A program made the translations under genes and the position numbers. Of a DNA stretch of 64,000 nucleotides, positions 25,807 to 37,848 are shown piece after piece. The stretch comes from Circinella umbellata (taxonomy: Eukaryota; Mucoromycota; Mucoromycetes; Mucorales; Lichtheimiaceae), in assembly GCA_025093555.1 (NCBI GenBank), contig JAIWNF010000020.1:729120-793119 (forward strand). The letters run 5' to 3'. Position 1 is the first letter of the stretch, and every line of letters begins with the position of its first letter. The notes beneath the pieces are model-generated. The model made no database searches, was not told the origin of the DNA, and was given only the letters and a program-made list of their open reading frames with translations.

Positions 25807-26649
25807 TTAGGAAGAAGGTTTTGGTACCTTCTTCTTTACAACTTTCTTTGTAGATCGAGTTGCAGGTAATTCTTTCCAAACAAAACAAGAATTACCGGCC
25901 AACTGAGTTTTGGGTTTACGACCTCGTTTTTTACGAGGCATTTGTAAAACGGTATCCATATTTGAGCTTGAAAAAGCAGCCATCATTTCATGTTGATCTG
26001 TCTTTGGTTCGGGCACTTGCTCTGGAGCAAGTGGCTGTTGAACTGACCATGTGACAGGCGCTAAGAATGTAAAACCCCCATCACCATTGACAGGTTCACG
26101 GTTAGTTGGAGGTCGACCACGACGGCGTTTCAAAATAGGTTGACCTGTGGTTGGTGAAATGAAAATTTGAGCAGTAGGTTGTTGTTGAATAGCATTGGTA
26201 GTAATAGTAGTGGTAGTAGTTCTAGTTGTAGCAGTAGTTGGTGGTGGTGATGGTAATGATGGTGGTGGAGTTAAGTGTTGTTGCTCATATGTATGAGATG
26301 GAGGAGGGGAAGATATGGAACAGGTAGATGATGATTCAGGAGGTGAAGGTGGTGTTGCTACCATCATCATATTACCGCTGTCATTACTCCAAGGTGCAAC
26401 AATAGGTATTCCGGACAATTTACGAACAGGTGGATCATATCCTTGAAGTGGAGGAAGTTCATCCATACGCGGGGAAAGTGAAATACATGACGTTGATGGA
26501 GATAATATAGGTGTATTACTAGTAGTAGCCGTAGCTGATGTTGTAGGTAGTGGTGAAGGTGGTGATAAATGAAAAGAAGGCGAAGGTGTTGATAAAGGAT
26601 GAGTAACGGTATCGTTCAATAAGTTTGAAATAGAAGGAAGTGTAGTCAT
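25807..26649 (-). CDS. AT-hook DNA-binding protein, proline/serine-rich
   Basis: A single exon of 280 residues from the ATG at 26649 (MTTLPSISNLLND). The frame is open 30 codons further upstream, but that part is Phe/Leu-rich and looks like an untranslated pyrimidine tract, so I chose the internal ATG. The middle is low-complexity Pro/Ser/Thr (residues about 15-170). Two AT-hook cores are visible near the C-terminus: KRRRGRPPTNRE and PRKKRGRKPKTQ, each with the central RGRP or RGRK that binds the minor groove of AT-rich DNA. The tail is basic (KKVVKKKVPKPSS). A nuclear chromatin or transcription role is inferred from the motifs only. It lies downstream of carRP on the same strand. Confidence 0.7.
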   Translation of the reverse strand: MTTLPSISNLLNDTVTHPLSTPSPSFHLSPPSPLPTTSATATTSNTPILSPSTSCISLSPRMDELPPLQGYDPPVRKLSGIPIVAPWSNDSGNMMMVATPPSPPESSSTCSISSPPPSHTYEQQHLTPPPSLPSPPPTTATTRTTTTTITTNAIQQQPTAQIFISPTTGQPILKRRRGRPPTNREPVNGDGGFTFLAPVTWSVQQPLAPEQVPEPKTDQHEMMAAFSSSNMDTVLQMPRKKRGRKPKTQLAGNSCFVWKELPATRSTKKVVKKKVPKPSS

Positions 26650-26816
26650 AAGAAAATAAAAACTTTTTGTTTCTTTTTTTCCGTTTGATAGAAATAAATT
26701 AAAAGTAAAAAAAAAAGAAAGTAAAAGAAACAAAGCCAAACTAAAATGGGGTGAAAAAAATTGCCTTAAATTTATACTAAATATGACGAAAAAATGCGTT
26801 TTCCAGGAAAGCGTAA

Positions 26817-27101
26817 TTAAAGAACATTAAGAAACAAGTAAATTTCAAAACCCGTTTCTTCACCTTCTTGTGCTTCTCGAGTCCAGGTTTGGATAATTAC
26901 TAGATCTACTCCTTGCACGTGGGCTTGTTTTTCTGAAAAGAGAAACATTTATAGGCTATAATATAGCTCCGCAACACTTTTTTTATTTATTTTAGAAGTC
27001 TTTTATCCAATTGGAAACACAAATCGAACATTACCAAAGTTTCTAAACGACTCAATTGCGTGCTTTGTTTTTAACTTAATAATAATAAAACAACACAGAC
27101 C
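26817..27101 (-). CDS. Small unidentified spliced coding stretch, partial
   Basis: The minus strand reads exon 27101-27035 (ending KTKHAIESFRNF), an intron with a GTAATG donor at 27034 and a TTTTCAG acceptor at 26933, then exon 26932-26817. The second exon contains HVQGVDLVIIQTWTREAQEG, ends FLNVL and stops at TAA. The joined codon (GAA) is in frame and the residue composition is unlike the surrounding AT-rich DNA. No ATG is evident; an AG acceptor precedes 27101, so there is probably a further 5' exon toward the carRP 3' end. I do not recognise the protein. Confidence 0.35.
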
Positions 27102-27262
27102 CTATTTGATTCACACACAAATAATCGTAAATAATTATTTATTATTTTATCTAAAAATTTATTTCAAGCCGAAACTGGAGAAAAAAAAGACGGATCAGAT
27201 TTTCCGATTTGATTATTTCTTTTATTGTTTCTTTTTTAGACAAAATGCCGTTTTTCCTAAAA

Positions 27263-29277
27263 TTAGAGTAAACAAAATGCCCGCTGTTTTCCTTTTCTAG
27301 TAGCCATCTTGTTCTCGTCATCAACACTAGTATTCTTGCTATTGGTAATATTAGTGTTATCTCTTATAAAGCCTTGTAAAGAAGAAGAATGTGTTTCTTG
27401 ATAAACACTCTTTAGAACAATCCAAGCACGGTTCCAGGTTGAGACATGAGCCCTATGTGGATACCCGTCGGCCTTGATTAATTCATTTCCAATAGCCATA
27501 TATACGGAACAAGCAGCGCGCACCCCACCTTGACAATCAAATGGCAGTCGATCAATACCTCGCTGGGCTCGAGTAGCTAACTCATCTGCACTATACACCA
27601 GTTTTAAAGCCAGTGAACGCAATTTTGTTTGACCTAGTTGTTCAGCACGTCCTGTCGTCACAGCTTCACTTTCTTTCTCGGTCAACCAATCACGAGGCAC
27701 ATAACATCGTCGGAGTTGCTGGCTGTCTGTCACTATATCGCGCGCAATGTTCGTATACTGCAGTACTAAACCCATATCTCTTGCGCGCTCAATCGTCCAA
27801 GGTTCCGGGTATTCTAGCATAACGCGAGTACACATTTCACCAACGCTGCTTGCAACACAGGCCGAATAACGTTTCAAATCAGCCACATTCTTGACAATAG
27901 AACGATCGAGATCAAAATCGTAACCATCGAGAAGTTCATTCACTGCATCTACTTGGAGTTTAGGTCGTAGTCTAGTAAATGCACGAAGGGAGGCGATACA
28001 TGATGAGGGTAAGTCGTATAAGGACCAGTCCATAGTAGGTGTTTTGGTAGCAAACATGTCATGGATACATCGGCGAACAGTGTCCAATTGGGTTTTACGT
28101 TGTTCGACAGAAGCGACTTCATCATCAGCCAAGTCGTCGGTAGCACGACAGAATCCATAAAGAACACCAAGATCTTGACGGATATGGGTAGGAAAGACAG
28201 CAGACGCGGTATAAAATGAAAAGGATGCTTGTTTGAGAATTTCCCATGTGGTATGTAAATCACGATAAGTTTCGGCATGCAATGACTGATCCGACTTGCA
28301 AAAGGCCTTTGTCAAATGCAATAGTTGTGTCAATTGTTTGGGAATCAAATTGGATAATTTGCTGTTGTTAGGGTGTCCGCGAAGTTCGTTTCCATGGAGA
28401 TGAAGGATGGCTTGGGCACGGTCAATAGCGCAGGTAGCAAAAACTAAGACGACGTTGATCAAAAGGAAAAACATGAATTCTTCAAGTGGTAAACTAGGAG
28501 CGACCATTACACCAGTACTTGTTCGTAAAGAAATGTGCCATGTACCAGCTGCGATGGCAACTTTGTCAACCCAACAAAGATAAATTGTAGGTACAATGAT
28601 GGATGTTAAAACTGCTTTGTAGCGACGACAGATATATTCACCTCCACCAAACCATAACAAAGCAAGGACGGGACAAGTATACCACAGGATGCACGAGCCA
28701 TAAAATAAGTTGGTATCTGGCACAGCCAAATTCTATTTCATATATGCAAGAAGTATGTATATTTGTATATTAGTCCAACTGATCATATTATAAAGATGCG
28801 AGAAGGGAATGGAACAAAAAAACATATATGTAGGAGAATTGATCAATGATTTAAAGGGAAAAGAAATGAAATGTTTACCCATGCATGTACACCAATAGAC
28901 AAGAAACCGACGATCGGTAAATATCGAACCAACATGGATTGTAACATAGAAGTGTCAGGCTTGATGAAGGTACTTGGCAAGTGCCATCTCATAATCATAT
29001 TAGTGAATGCGACTGTCATTAGGGACATAATGATAAAGAACATGTATTCTTCCAGAGGAACATAACCAATGACAGCAGTAACGCAGGAAGGACAGTACCA
29101 CCATGCTCGATGGTATACAATGTAGTTATCCCAAATGGATGCGGTTGAGAATGCCATGGCACAGAGAAATATATATTTGAAAGTCTCTTGTGGAGAGTGA
29201 AATGGCCGGAGAAGACCAAACAGAACACCGAGGATCGGTAGGGTATAATAAAGATGTACTTCCATGTAAGTGAGCAT
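27263..29277 (-). CDS. carRP: Bifunctional lycopene cyclase / phytoene synthase
   Basis: Exons 29277-28879 and 28732-27263, one intron, 622 residues, close to the usual 600-odd of the family. The N-terminal R domain (to about residue 235) is a multi-pass membrane lycopene cyclase with the conserved acidic motif twice: PLEEYMFF near residue 74 and PLEEFMFF near 215. It cyclises lycopene to beta-carotene. The C-terminal P domain is phytoene synthase, which condenses two GGPP. Its two Asp-rich Mg-binding motifs are [10 protein letters not shown] (about 330-339) and NIARDIVTD (about 461-469), and the FYTASAVFP segment precedes them. Single fused R/P proteins are the fungal arrangement. The gene is transcribed divergently from carB across about 0.84 kb, consistent with joint light regulation known in Mucorales. 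Nothing looks broken. Confidence 0.96.
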
Positions 29278-30119
29278 GATTATGATAATTAATAATAATA
29301 GTAATAATAAGTGTAATGCAAAAATAAATAAATATGAGAAGAATAAATATTAAAAAATGTAATGAAGAAATTGTATTGAAAAAGAAAAGAATAAAAGAAG
29401 AATAATAATAATAAATGTGAATATCGATAAATTCTTGTACCATTGAACCCATTATATATATATTTTTTTTCTTTATGTCGATTACTTTAATCTCATTTCT
29501 CGCACGCCTTATTTTCCTTCTTTTCTCTTACGCTCTTTGTGTCTTTGTCGCTTTTTAATCTAGTTCCAACTTAATCTCATTATCTTTTTTAAAAGGATTA
29601 TCCGTATGCTCTCAGTATCTCTCTTTGTTGTTTATATGCGGGACAACATAATTGGATTCCAGGAGGAAAATGATCGTCCTTGTATAAATTACTAAATATA
29701 GGTTAAGACCGAATATAATTCGAAGGGGCGATCACCACCTTGTTACATGAACAAACAAAGAAATCTATATTTTCGCATGATTCAGTACCAAATAGTCTTC
29801 ATTATCATGAATTCCCTTTTTTTGTGTTGCAAGAATATGATATGTTACGCACGTCAATAAGATTAAAAAAGATAGGCAACATCACTATCAAAAAGCATGC
29901 TCGATAATTTTACCCCTGATGTCTATAATTTTTTTTTCAAGACCAAGATAATTCCGAAGGATGAGATTACATACAAGGATACTTTGTGTTCATAATTCGA
30001 AATGTATAAAAAAGAAACAGAAAAAATCATTTCATTCACTATAATATTACACATCTTCTTCTTTATATACTTCTTCTTAATTTATTTCCTCCTCTTAATT
30101 TATTCTTTTAAATACACAA
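29278..30119. promoter_or_regulatory. Divergent carRP/carB promoter region
   Basis: 842 bases separate the two start codons. A TATA-like GTATAAAAAAG lies at 30004-30014 in front of carB, and an A/T tract TATATATATATTTTTTTT at about 29453-29470 faces carRP. GATA-type cores occur repeatedly, and GATTCC and GATCGTCC lie at 29654-29680. I searched for the GAANNTTGCC element reported upstream of Mucorales car genes and saw only an imperfect reverse match (GGCAACATCA, 29876-29885). In other Mucorales the shared region drives light-induced expression of both genes; here that is inference from position. Confidence 0.7.
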
Positions 30120-32008
30120 ATGTCCTCACAAGAAAAACAAAAACATATCATTGTCATTGGTGCTGGCGCCGGTGGAACTGCCTGTGCAGCTAGGCTCGCT
30201 CGCGAAGGATTCAAGGTGACCGTGGTTGAAAAGAATGACTTTAATGGTGGTCGATGCTCTCTTATCCATCATGAAGGATATCGATTTGATCAAGGTCCAT
30301 CACTATACTTAATGCCCAAGTTATTCAAGGAAACATTTGCCGATTTAGATGAAAGTATTGATGCCCATTTGAACTTGTTACGATGCCAAAATAATTACAA
30401 GATTCATTTTGAAGATGGTGACAAGATCCATTTAACTTCTGACTTGACCAAGATGAAACCTGAGATGGAACGTGTTGAAGGTACCCATGGCTTTTCCCGG
30501 TTCCTTGATTTTCTTAACGAAACTCATGAGCATTATGAGCGAGGCACGCTTATTGCAATCAAACGAAACTTTGAGTCACTTTGGGATATGATTCGTATCC
30601 AATATGCACCCGAAATTTTCAAACTTCATTTGTTTGATCGTATTTATGCAAGAGCAAGTAAATATTTCAAGACAAAAAAGATGCGTATGGCTTTTACTTT
30701 CCAAACCATGTACATGGGGTAAGAAAATTAAATATGTAGTTACACAGTTAAATTCATTGTTCTTTTGAAAATTTCCTATTTTATTCAACATTAAAAAAAT
30801 ATGGCATCATCACCACTGACATTAATTTCCTCCCCTCCCCCCTTAAAAAACTTTGTAGAATGTCACCTTATGACGCCCCTGCAGTTTATAGCTTATTGCA
30901 ATACACGGAATTTGCTGAAGGTATTTGGTATCCAGAAGGCGGGTTCAATATGGTTATTCAAAAGCTGGAAAAAATTGCAAGAGATAAATATGGTGCTACT
31001 TTTCGTTATGAATCACCTGTAGCCAGAATCAACACGCAAGGTAACCAAGCAACAGGTGTCACTTTGGAATCTGGTGAAGTCATTGAAGCAGACGCTGTAG
31101 TGTGTAACGCTGATCTCGTTTATGCGTATCACAAACTTCTTCCTCCCTGTCACTGGACGCAAAACACGTTGGCTAGCAAGAAGCTCACTTCTTCCTCCAT
31201 TTCTTTTTACTGGTCTATGGATCGAAAAGTGACCGAACTTGATGTTCATAATATATTTTTAGCTGAAGCTTATCAAGAAAGCTTTGACGAGATTTTCGTT
31301 GATAATACATTGCCATCGGAGCCCTCCTTTTATGTAAACGTCCCATCCCGTATAGATCCAAGTGCTGCTCCAGCTGATAAAGATTCCATTATTGTCTTGG
31401 TCCCCATTGGTCATATGCGTGGTGCTGATGCTGCATCCACTCAAGAAGATTATCAAGACTTAGTCAACCGCGCCCGAGAAATGGTCCTCAGTGTTCTTTG
31501 TCGTCGACTGGGTCTTGCTCATTTCAAAGATTGGATTGCTCATGAGATTGTCAACGATCCTGCTGTGTGGCAGCAAAAGTTTAATTTATGGCGTGGTTCG
31601 ATCTTGGGTTTATCACATGATGTACTTCAAGTATTGTGGTTCCGCCCATCAACCAAAGATTCCACGGGTCGATTTGACAATTTGTTCTTTGTTGGTGCTT
31701 CTACTCATCCAGGTACAGGTGTGCCCATTGTTCTTGCCGGTAGTAAATTGACTTCAAACCAAGTATGCAAACATTTTAACAAGACACCTAAACCTTCGCA
31801 ATTGTTATTGAAAGAAGAAGAGCAAAAACTTGTTTATAAACCTGAAAGTGGCATGACTCCATCTTACTGGTACTCCGTTTTGTCGTTGTTTATTTTGGTA
31901 TTTGCGTTTTTTGTTAGTTTTCCTTCGGAACAATTTGGTCATCCTACAGCTGCTGCATATATAAATTCATGCCTGCCGGCCCAATTTCGTGTCGCTGTTT
32001 ATGAATGA
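30120..32008 (+). CDS. carB: Phytoene dehydrogenase (phytoene desaturase)
   Basis: Exons 30120-30718 and 30859-32008, 582 residues, normal for CarB. It carries out the successive desaturations of phytoene to lycopene on membranes, using FAD. The N-terminal Rossmann dinucleotide-binding motif HIIVIGAGAGGTACAARLA is followed by the acidic VVEKNDFNGGRC, both diagnostic of the CrtI family. The C-terminal bacterial-type desaturase signature is present as NLFFVGASTHPGTGVPIVL. The end carries one hydrophobic helix (WYSVLSLFILVFAFFVSF), a membrane anchor seen in fungal CarB. The intron splits the glycine codon after TMYM and ends in TTGTAG. The start is the first ATG after the TATA-like box. Polyadenylation-like AATAAA variants follow at 32036-32100. 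Confidence 0.96.
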
Positions 32009-32253
32009 TCATAAGAACTCAACTGCAACATAAAAAAAAAACAATAAGCTTATTTAGGAGATCATAATAACAAACTTTGTGTTTTGTCATTAATAAACTA
32101 TTTGTATTTATCTTTTTAATATTAATCATTATTTCAGTAATAAAAAAACAACTTCCTTTTTTCTTTTTTTCATTCTTCTTTTTTCTTTTTGCTATCTGAA
32201 TTTATTCACTATTCATATTTTTGTATCCATATTGTATATATCACATATAAAGC

Positions 32254-32802
32254 ATGAACAATTATAACTCCCACCCTCATCATGTTTATTATATATTAGA
32301 CAGTGATGAAACTTTACTGATTCCTAATACTCCACCCCCACCATATTCAAAACGTGCCACTACTTTACATGCAAAACCGACATTTTGGAGTCCACGTCAA
32401 CCTCCACAAAATGATGGCTGGAGAACATTGAGAGGTACTCGGTTCGTAAAGTCAATTTCAAGACAAGTCCCGCTTTCAATTGAATATAATCGTAATAATA
32501 CGACTACGACTGCTACTACAATAGAGCCTGTTCCCTTGGATATGAACATATCTACTTCTTCTGGTGACGATTATGTTTCCTCTGCTACTGATGCTGCTAT
32601 AAATACTACTGCTGGTGCTAGAAACAGAACAAACATAGTGACCTCACGTGACAATGAGCAAGAAGAAGGCGACGGTGAAAGAGAAGAGAGAAGGACAGGA
32701 AGACAAATTAGAAGAAGACGACGAGAACTCAATAATATTTTAACACCACCTACTATTTCTTTTCAAAGTTATAATGATAATAATAAGTGTACTATAATGT
32801 AA
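32254..32802 (+). CDS. Small protein with PPPPY motif and C-terminal CAAX box
   Basis: A single ORF of 182 codons starting at an ATG just 3' of a CACATATAAAGC TATA-like sequence. The N-terminus has PNTPPPPYSKR near residue 25-35, a PPxY motif that WW-domain ubiquitin ligases of the Rsp5/Nedd4 type bind. A Thr/Asn-rich middle and an acidic then arginine-rich segment (REERRTGRQIRRRRREL) follow. The last four residues are CTIM, a CAAX box with Met at X, which predicts farnesylation. The basic patch before it would help membrane binding. There is no known homologue in my memory. Position next to carB is probably incidental. Motifs this short occur by chance, but the CAAX sits exactly at the stop. 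Confidence 0.6.
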   Translation: MNNYNSHPHHVYYILDSDETLLIPNTPPPPYSKRATTLHAKPTFWSPRQPPQNDGWRTLRGTRFVKSISRQVPLSIEYNRNNTTTTATTIEPVPLDMNISTSSGDDYVSSATDAAINTTAGARNRTNIVTSRDNEQEEGDGEREERRTGRQIRRRRRELNNILTPPTISFQSYNDNNKCTIM

Positions 32803-33550
32803 CATTACATATAAAAACAAATATAATTTCTTCAAAAATTGACTCTGTCTTTTGCACTAATGAGAGAGGATCAAAGCGTTGCCAACGTTCTTTCTGTTTT
32901 AGATAGTACATAATAATGTAGAAGTAGATATGTGGTCATTAGCTATAAGATATAAGTATATATACATGTGTGTATGTATGTGTGTAGACTAATACATCCT
33001 TTGTATCTAGTATTTTTTTTTTCTTTATCATCCTAAAAAAAATTACACTAACCCAGTTTATCTCGAGATGTATATGTAAATGGGAAAAATATAGAATAGT
33101 CATTTTTCTTACACGAGGAAAAAGATTTTCTTCATTCTCAAGGAATGAAAGGGGTTTATATATAATATGTATGTTTTAACTCCAATTGTGGTTAATATCA
33201 CCCAAATTTGACAGAATTTGGTTTTACTCTCTCTCCTTCCTCTCTTCCTCTCTTTCCCCTCCCCCCTCCCTTTTTTTTTCTCTTTCGTGCTCACACTTAT
33301 CCTAACGGTTCAATACATAATGCGCGGACTACATTTACACATATGTATATATGTATATATATATATACTTATAAACAAAACTTGACTTTTTTCTCATATA
33401 TATATATATATATAGGTCATCAAAAAAGACTTGTAAAATAAATAAATAAAAATTTTAACCAACTTCTCGTCTTTTTCAGAATATAAATTATATTTTTCTT
33501 TTCTTTTCTTTTTTTCTTTCTTTTTTTCATAAGTTATTATAAATTATATT

Positions 33551-35365
33551 ATGTATGAGCCAGGTAATATATTATCTTCAAAAAAGAACTAATGATATTA
33601 CATATATACTGCCATTCTATTATTCTAATATATAAGTTTGTTAATTTTTTTATGTTTATATATAGCATTGACCGATTATATTCGTACTGTCGTTATTGGT
33701 GACGGCGAAGAACGCATGTCAATAAACAGTCAGCCATCATCACGTAATAGTACTACTCCTGCAACACCCACAGGTGGAACATTTTCTAGTAATAGCCCTA
33801 ACGCTTGCAGACCCTATCAGCAACAACAACAACAATATTCCCATTATCCTCAACAACCTCATTCACAACAGCAGCCACCCCAAGTAGGTCGCCCAATAAT
33901 GACCCCACCACCTTCACAATATTCGCTCTTTCCAGCCCCTTCATCTTGGGATTGGTTTGGCTTACCTAAATCTGTATCGGGAGGAACATCAGCAGTAATG
34001 ACAGCAAATAACAATAATAATAGACGTCGTTCATGCGCATATTGTTCATCTAGCACAGACCACCTTCAACCATGCGGCCATGCAGTTTGTCAAACTTGTC
34101 TGAACTCCCTTCCTTTTGTATTACGATCTGCATGTTCAATGTGTACAGCCCAACAGGTAAATACAGCCCGTTGTTTCATCTTGTCTCTCATATACTAATT
34201 GTAGCTCAAACAATGCACAACAGCTCTAATAAGATATATATACACACACACACATATATATATATTGTAGTCCCATACATCACCTGTTACAACGGAAGTA
34301 TCTCAAGCGCGTTATTTATTAGCGCCTCCTCCGTACTATCCATGTGCCAAGCTTACAAACGTAAATATAGGCAGTAAAACACTTCTACTTCTTTACAACA
34401 CAAAAAAAAGAAAAACATTTCAACTTACACACAAATCACAATATCTATTTTAGATTCCATGGGATGTATCACAAAACGATGTACGTAATTTCTTTGGCCA
34501 CTGTCGACTCCCCTCCATATCCATACAAGCTCAATCCATTCATATCATGATGGATCGTACTACTGGTAAAACACTATCCGATGCTTATGTTGAATTTGCA
34601 AGCCAAGCTGATTTAATTCGTGCTATTGAAACACGTCATCAAAAACCACTTAAAGGGCGTGTTATTACCGTAACCGAATGTACACAAGAAGAATTACTTT
34701 TAGTTGTGTTTCCTAAATGGCGCGGACAATTTTGCGGTGTGTCAGCCATTCCTCCCCCTTCTCAAGTTGTCAAGTCAATGTCAACCGCAGCCGGCGGCGG
34801 TGGCACTCAATGCCCTCCTTTTGTAACCCGTGAAGAAATTAATGCACTATTGGTTGTATGCAAAAATTATAAACTTCATTTTTCAAGAAAATGTGCAGAA
34901 CGTCCATTTGAAAACATTATTAGTGTGATTACAAAATATCCTTGGCATCAAGTTCATCTTATATCAACTATGCATCGAGATCATATTTATGAAATGCTCA
35001 AACTATCTATTGGTAAGTGAAGAAAACAATATTTATTTATTGTTTGGGGTTATCCTGCAGAATAGAATTACTAAAGGACAAAAATATTATTACATTTTCT
35101 TATATCTATAATAGAATCATTAAAAACACATTTATCGAAAGATTATGTTCAAATCGATTCTACTTTATTGGAGCGAGTAACACGTGCTGGAATTATGTGC
35201 CCTGCATTTACAGAAAGACAAAAATTGACTTTACTTCAAACGGCAAGAATCGAGTGCACACCGGACCTCCTCCAGCACTTATTACCATTAGCATCTTCAC
35301 ACCCATCTCCATCGCTTATACCAGAGCCATATTATCAAAAAGAAAGCTTCTTACAAAAAGTATAA
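33551..35365 (+). CDS. RING-like zinc finger plus RRM protein
   Basis: Exons 33551-33563, 33666-34156, 34271-34360, 34454-35012 and 35115-35365; 467 residues in one frame. The tiny first exon (MYEP plus one base) is the only ATG that joins in phase; an alternative start is the ATG at 33716 (MSINSQ). The N-terminal third is low-complexity (poly-Gln, Pro, Asn). A compact Cys/His cluster follows, CAYCSSSTDHLQPCGHAVC...C...CSMC, spaced like a RING finger with a shortened middle. Exons 4-5 carry an RRM-like domain (DVRNFFGHCRLPSI; TTGKTLSDAYVEFAS; GRVITV). After it comes a helical region with WHQVHLISTMHRDHIYEM. A role in RNA binding and perhaps ubiquitin transfer is inferred from domains. I cannot name an orthologue. 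Confidence 0.65.
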
Positions 35366-37848
35366 ATTAATATAAACAACAAAAGCAACAAAACACAGCA
35401 ACAGACAGGAGTTAAATGATGATGAGTTATCTATCTATATATACAAATATACAATAGCAACAACAGCAATTTTATTATAATCTAAACAACCATTTTTTAC
35501 ACAACAATTTACATTGATAAAGACCAAACCTCATATTCAACATGCATTTTCAATAATTTATTTGTGTCTGTTCGTAGCCTTTTTTTTTTCATTTTTCATT
35601 ATTCTACTTTTACACTCATTATTTAACATGATAATACTACTAGTAGTAATTATAGTACTAGTAAGAAGAAGTATTCATTATTAATTTAGAGAACTTTGAT
35701 TTCCTTTTTTTTAATTCTTAACAAAAATAATAATAATAAACTGAGTGAAACATCTCGCTATAATTTATCGCTTTGTGTTATCCTAATTTCTTCCGGCTGT
35801 ACTATGCTATACAGTAAATTGTAATAAAAACTAAACATTCATAAATATAAATTCTAAAAAAAATCCTTTATTTTTTGAATACGTTTACGTAAGGTTAGTA
35901 TAGATGTCACTGCAAGAGTAAGCGACATTCCTAAGTTTCTCTTTTGAAATATATTCATTATGTACATATTAGTAAGCTTTATAGTTCACTTCTCTAATCT
36001 TTTCTCTTATTTCCTATACTAAATATAGTTGTTCTCTACTATCTTGTTCTTTTAATGGTAAGTTCGAAAAAAAAGAGAATGTAGTAGTTTTTTTTCTTAT
36101 TTTATTAAATCCAAATCAACCAGCTGTCCACTTTTTAGAAAAACTATCGATTCGATTTTTACATACATAAAATCCAAACAAGTACTATTTATGGTGGCTC
36201 AAATAATTTGGATTATCAATAAAAAAAAATGTTTTATTTAATTTCTTTTTTCTTTTCTCCAATAATATTGTATAATATACAAATCATAAGAATAACAACA
36301 AATTAAACTATATATTAAAATCGATTGATCAATAATAGAGTAAATTGATGAAAAACTAGGAGGTGAATGATAAAAAAAGGGATATAAGAAAAAAATTGGG
36401 AGATGGAAAAAAAGAAGCGTTAAAGAAGGAGGGACAGAACGACGTTACACGTCTTTAAACCTTGTAAAATAAAAATTAATTTATGCCTCCTTCCTTATTT
36501 ATTTTTCAAAAAAAAATAAGAGAAAGGTTTGTACATGCATAAACCTCATAAATCCAAATTGGTAAACAATTCTGGAATATTTACTGTGTCATTGTCTTTA
36601 TCTTTACTATGCTTTTTTTTCTTTCTTCTAATTCAAAATATTAATAGTTAAATGTTTCTATCGACAATACGTTTGGACTTTTTACAGCTGAAAAGAAAAG
36701 AATAAGGAAATTCTGTATGTTTACTTGTATAAAAAGTGAAATATGAGGTTATATTTGTGTTTTTGCTACTACATGACGTGAAGTTTATAATTCAACGCAT
36801 GATTTTTTTAAAAAAAAAACTCAATAAAGTATATCAACAGCCATATTTTATAGAGTATTAGCAATGTTCTGCAATAAGCATCACTTTTACTTTCTTTTTA
36901 TTATCTCAATATATTGTAAGTGATTACATAGACGAAGGGAGGACACCTGAGTTAGAAGAAATGTTTTGATAAATGAAACTGGTTGCTACTTACACTGGTC
37001 AAGCTATTGATGTAAGGGTGGGGTAGTAAGGTAACATAGGGAACGTGTATTGCTATAATGAAACAAATATAATTTATCATTATAAACAAATCTCAATGGA
37101 TCAAGTAACCTCGGGAATCTTAATAAATATATAGAATATGGAGGCAAAAATATAGTGTTCCGCGTAATACTTTAACTAAAAAGTTTATTATACTGTGAAA
37201 AAAATTTCCACTTTCGTTATTTCTTCACAGAAACCATAAACTATTAAAGAACCTCTAGTTCTACCACTTACAGGTGAGTAACTTGCTTTCATTGTATTGA
37301 GTTACAAATACAAATAATAATTGATTAAAATTAATGCACGGAAGACTATTTTGAACGAGCTATAAAAAAAATCAAAAGCTTCCTATTAATGTACTAGATA
37401 AGGAGTTTTTTTTTATCAATGATAATGTCAGAATAATATATCCCTGATAATATGATTTTTTTCTCTGATCTGCTTTCATTGTTTCTCAAAGTGAATAAGC
37501 AAAGATGTCAGTTGATAAAACTAGGGTATCTAAAGAATGCTAAAGAAGCCAGACTTGTTTATCGCATCCTATGTAAAACCCGATTTTGATAGTTCCAACG
37601 TATTTTTCTTAAGCTGTAGATAGATGTCTATTACATGAGAAATTCAATTATATAAAAACAAAATTTATACACTATGATCTTTTTTATTTATTTATTTAAT
37701 CCATCAACTACCACTTCTACTTTTTTTTTGGAAAAGAGAAGGGTAAAACACATATTATAATACAAAGCAACAGTTTTGAACACAAAGATAAATTATAATA
37801 AATAAATATCGGTGTGTGCTGCTATTATGCCTACGAACAAATGAAAAT
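35366..37848. other. Intergenic AT-rich region, 2.5 kb
   Basis: No ORF with protein-like composition. It holds the 3' flanks of two convergent genes (the RRM gene and MTAP). Many A/T runs; nothing else recognised. Confidence 0.55.
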
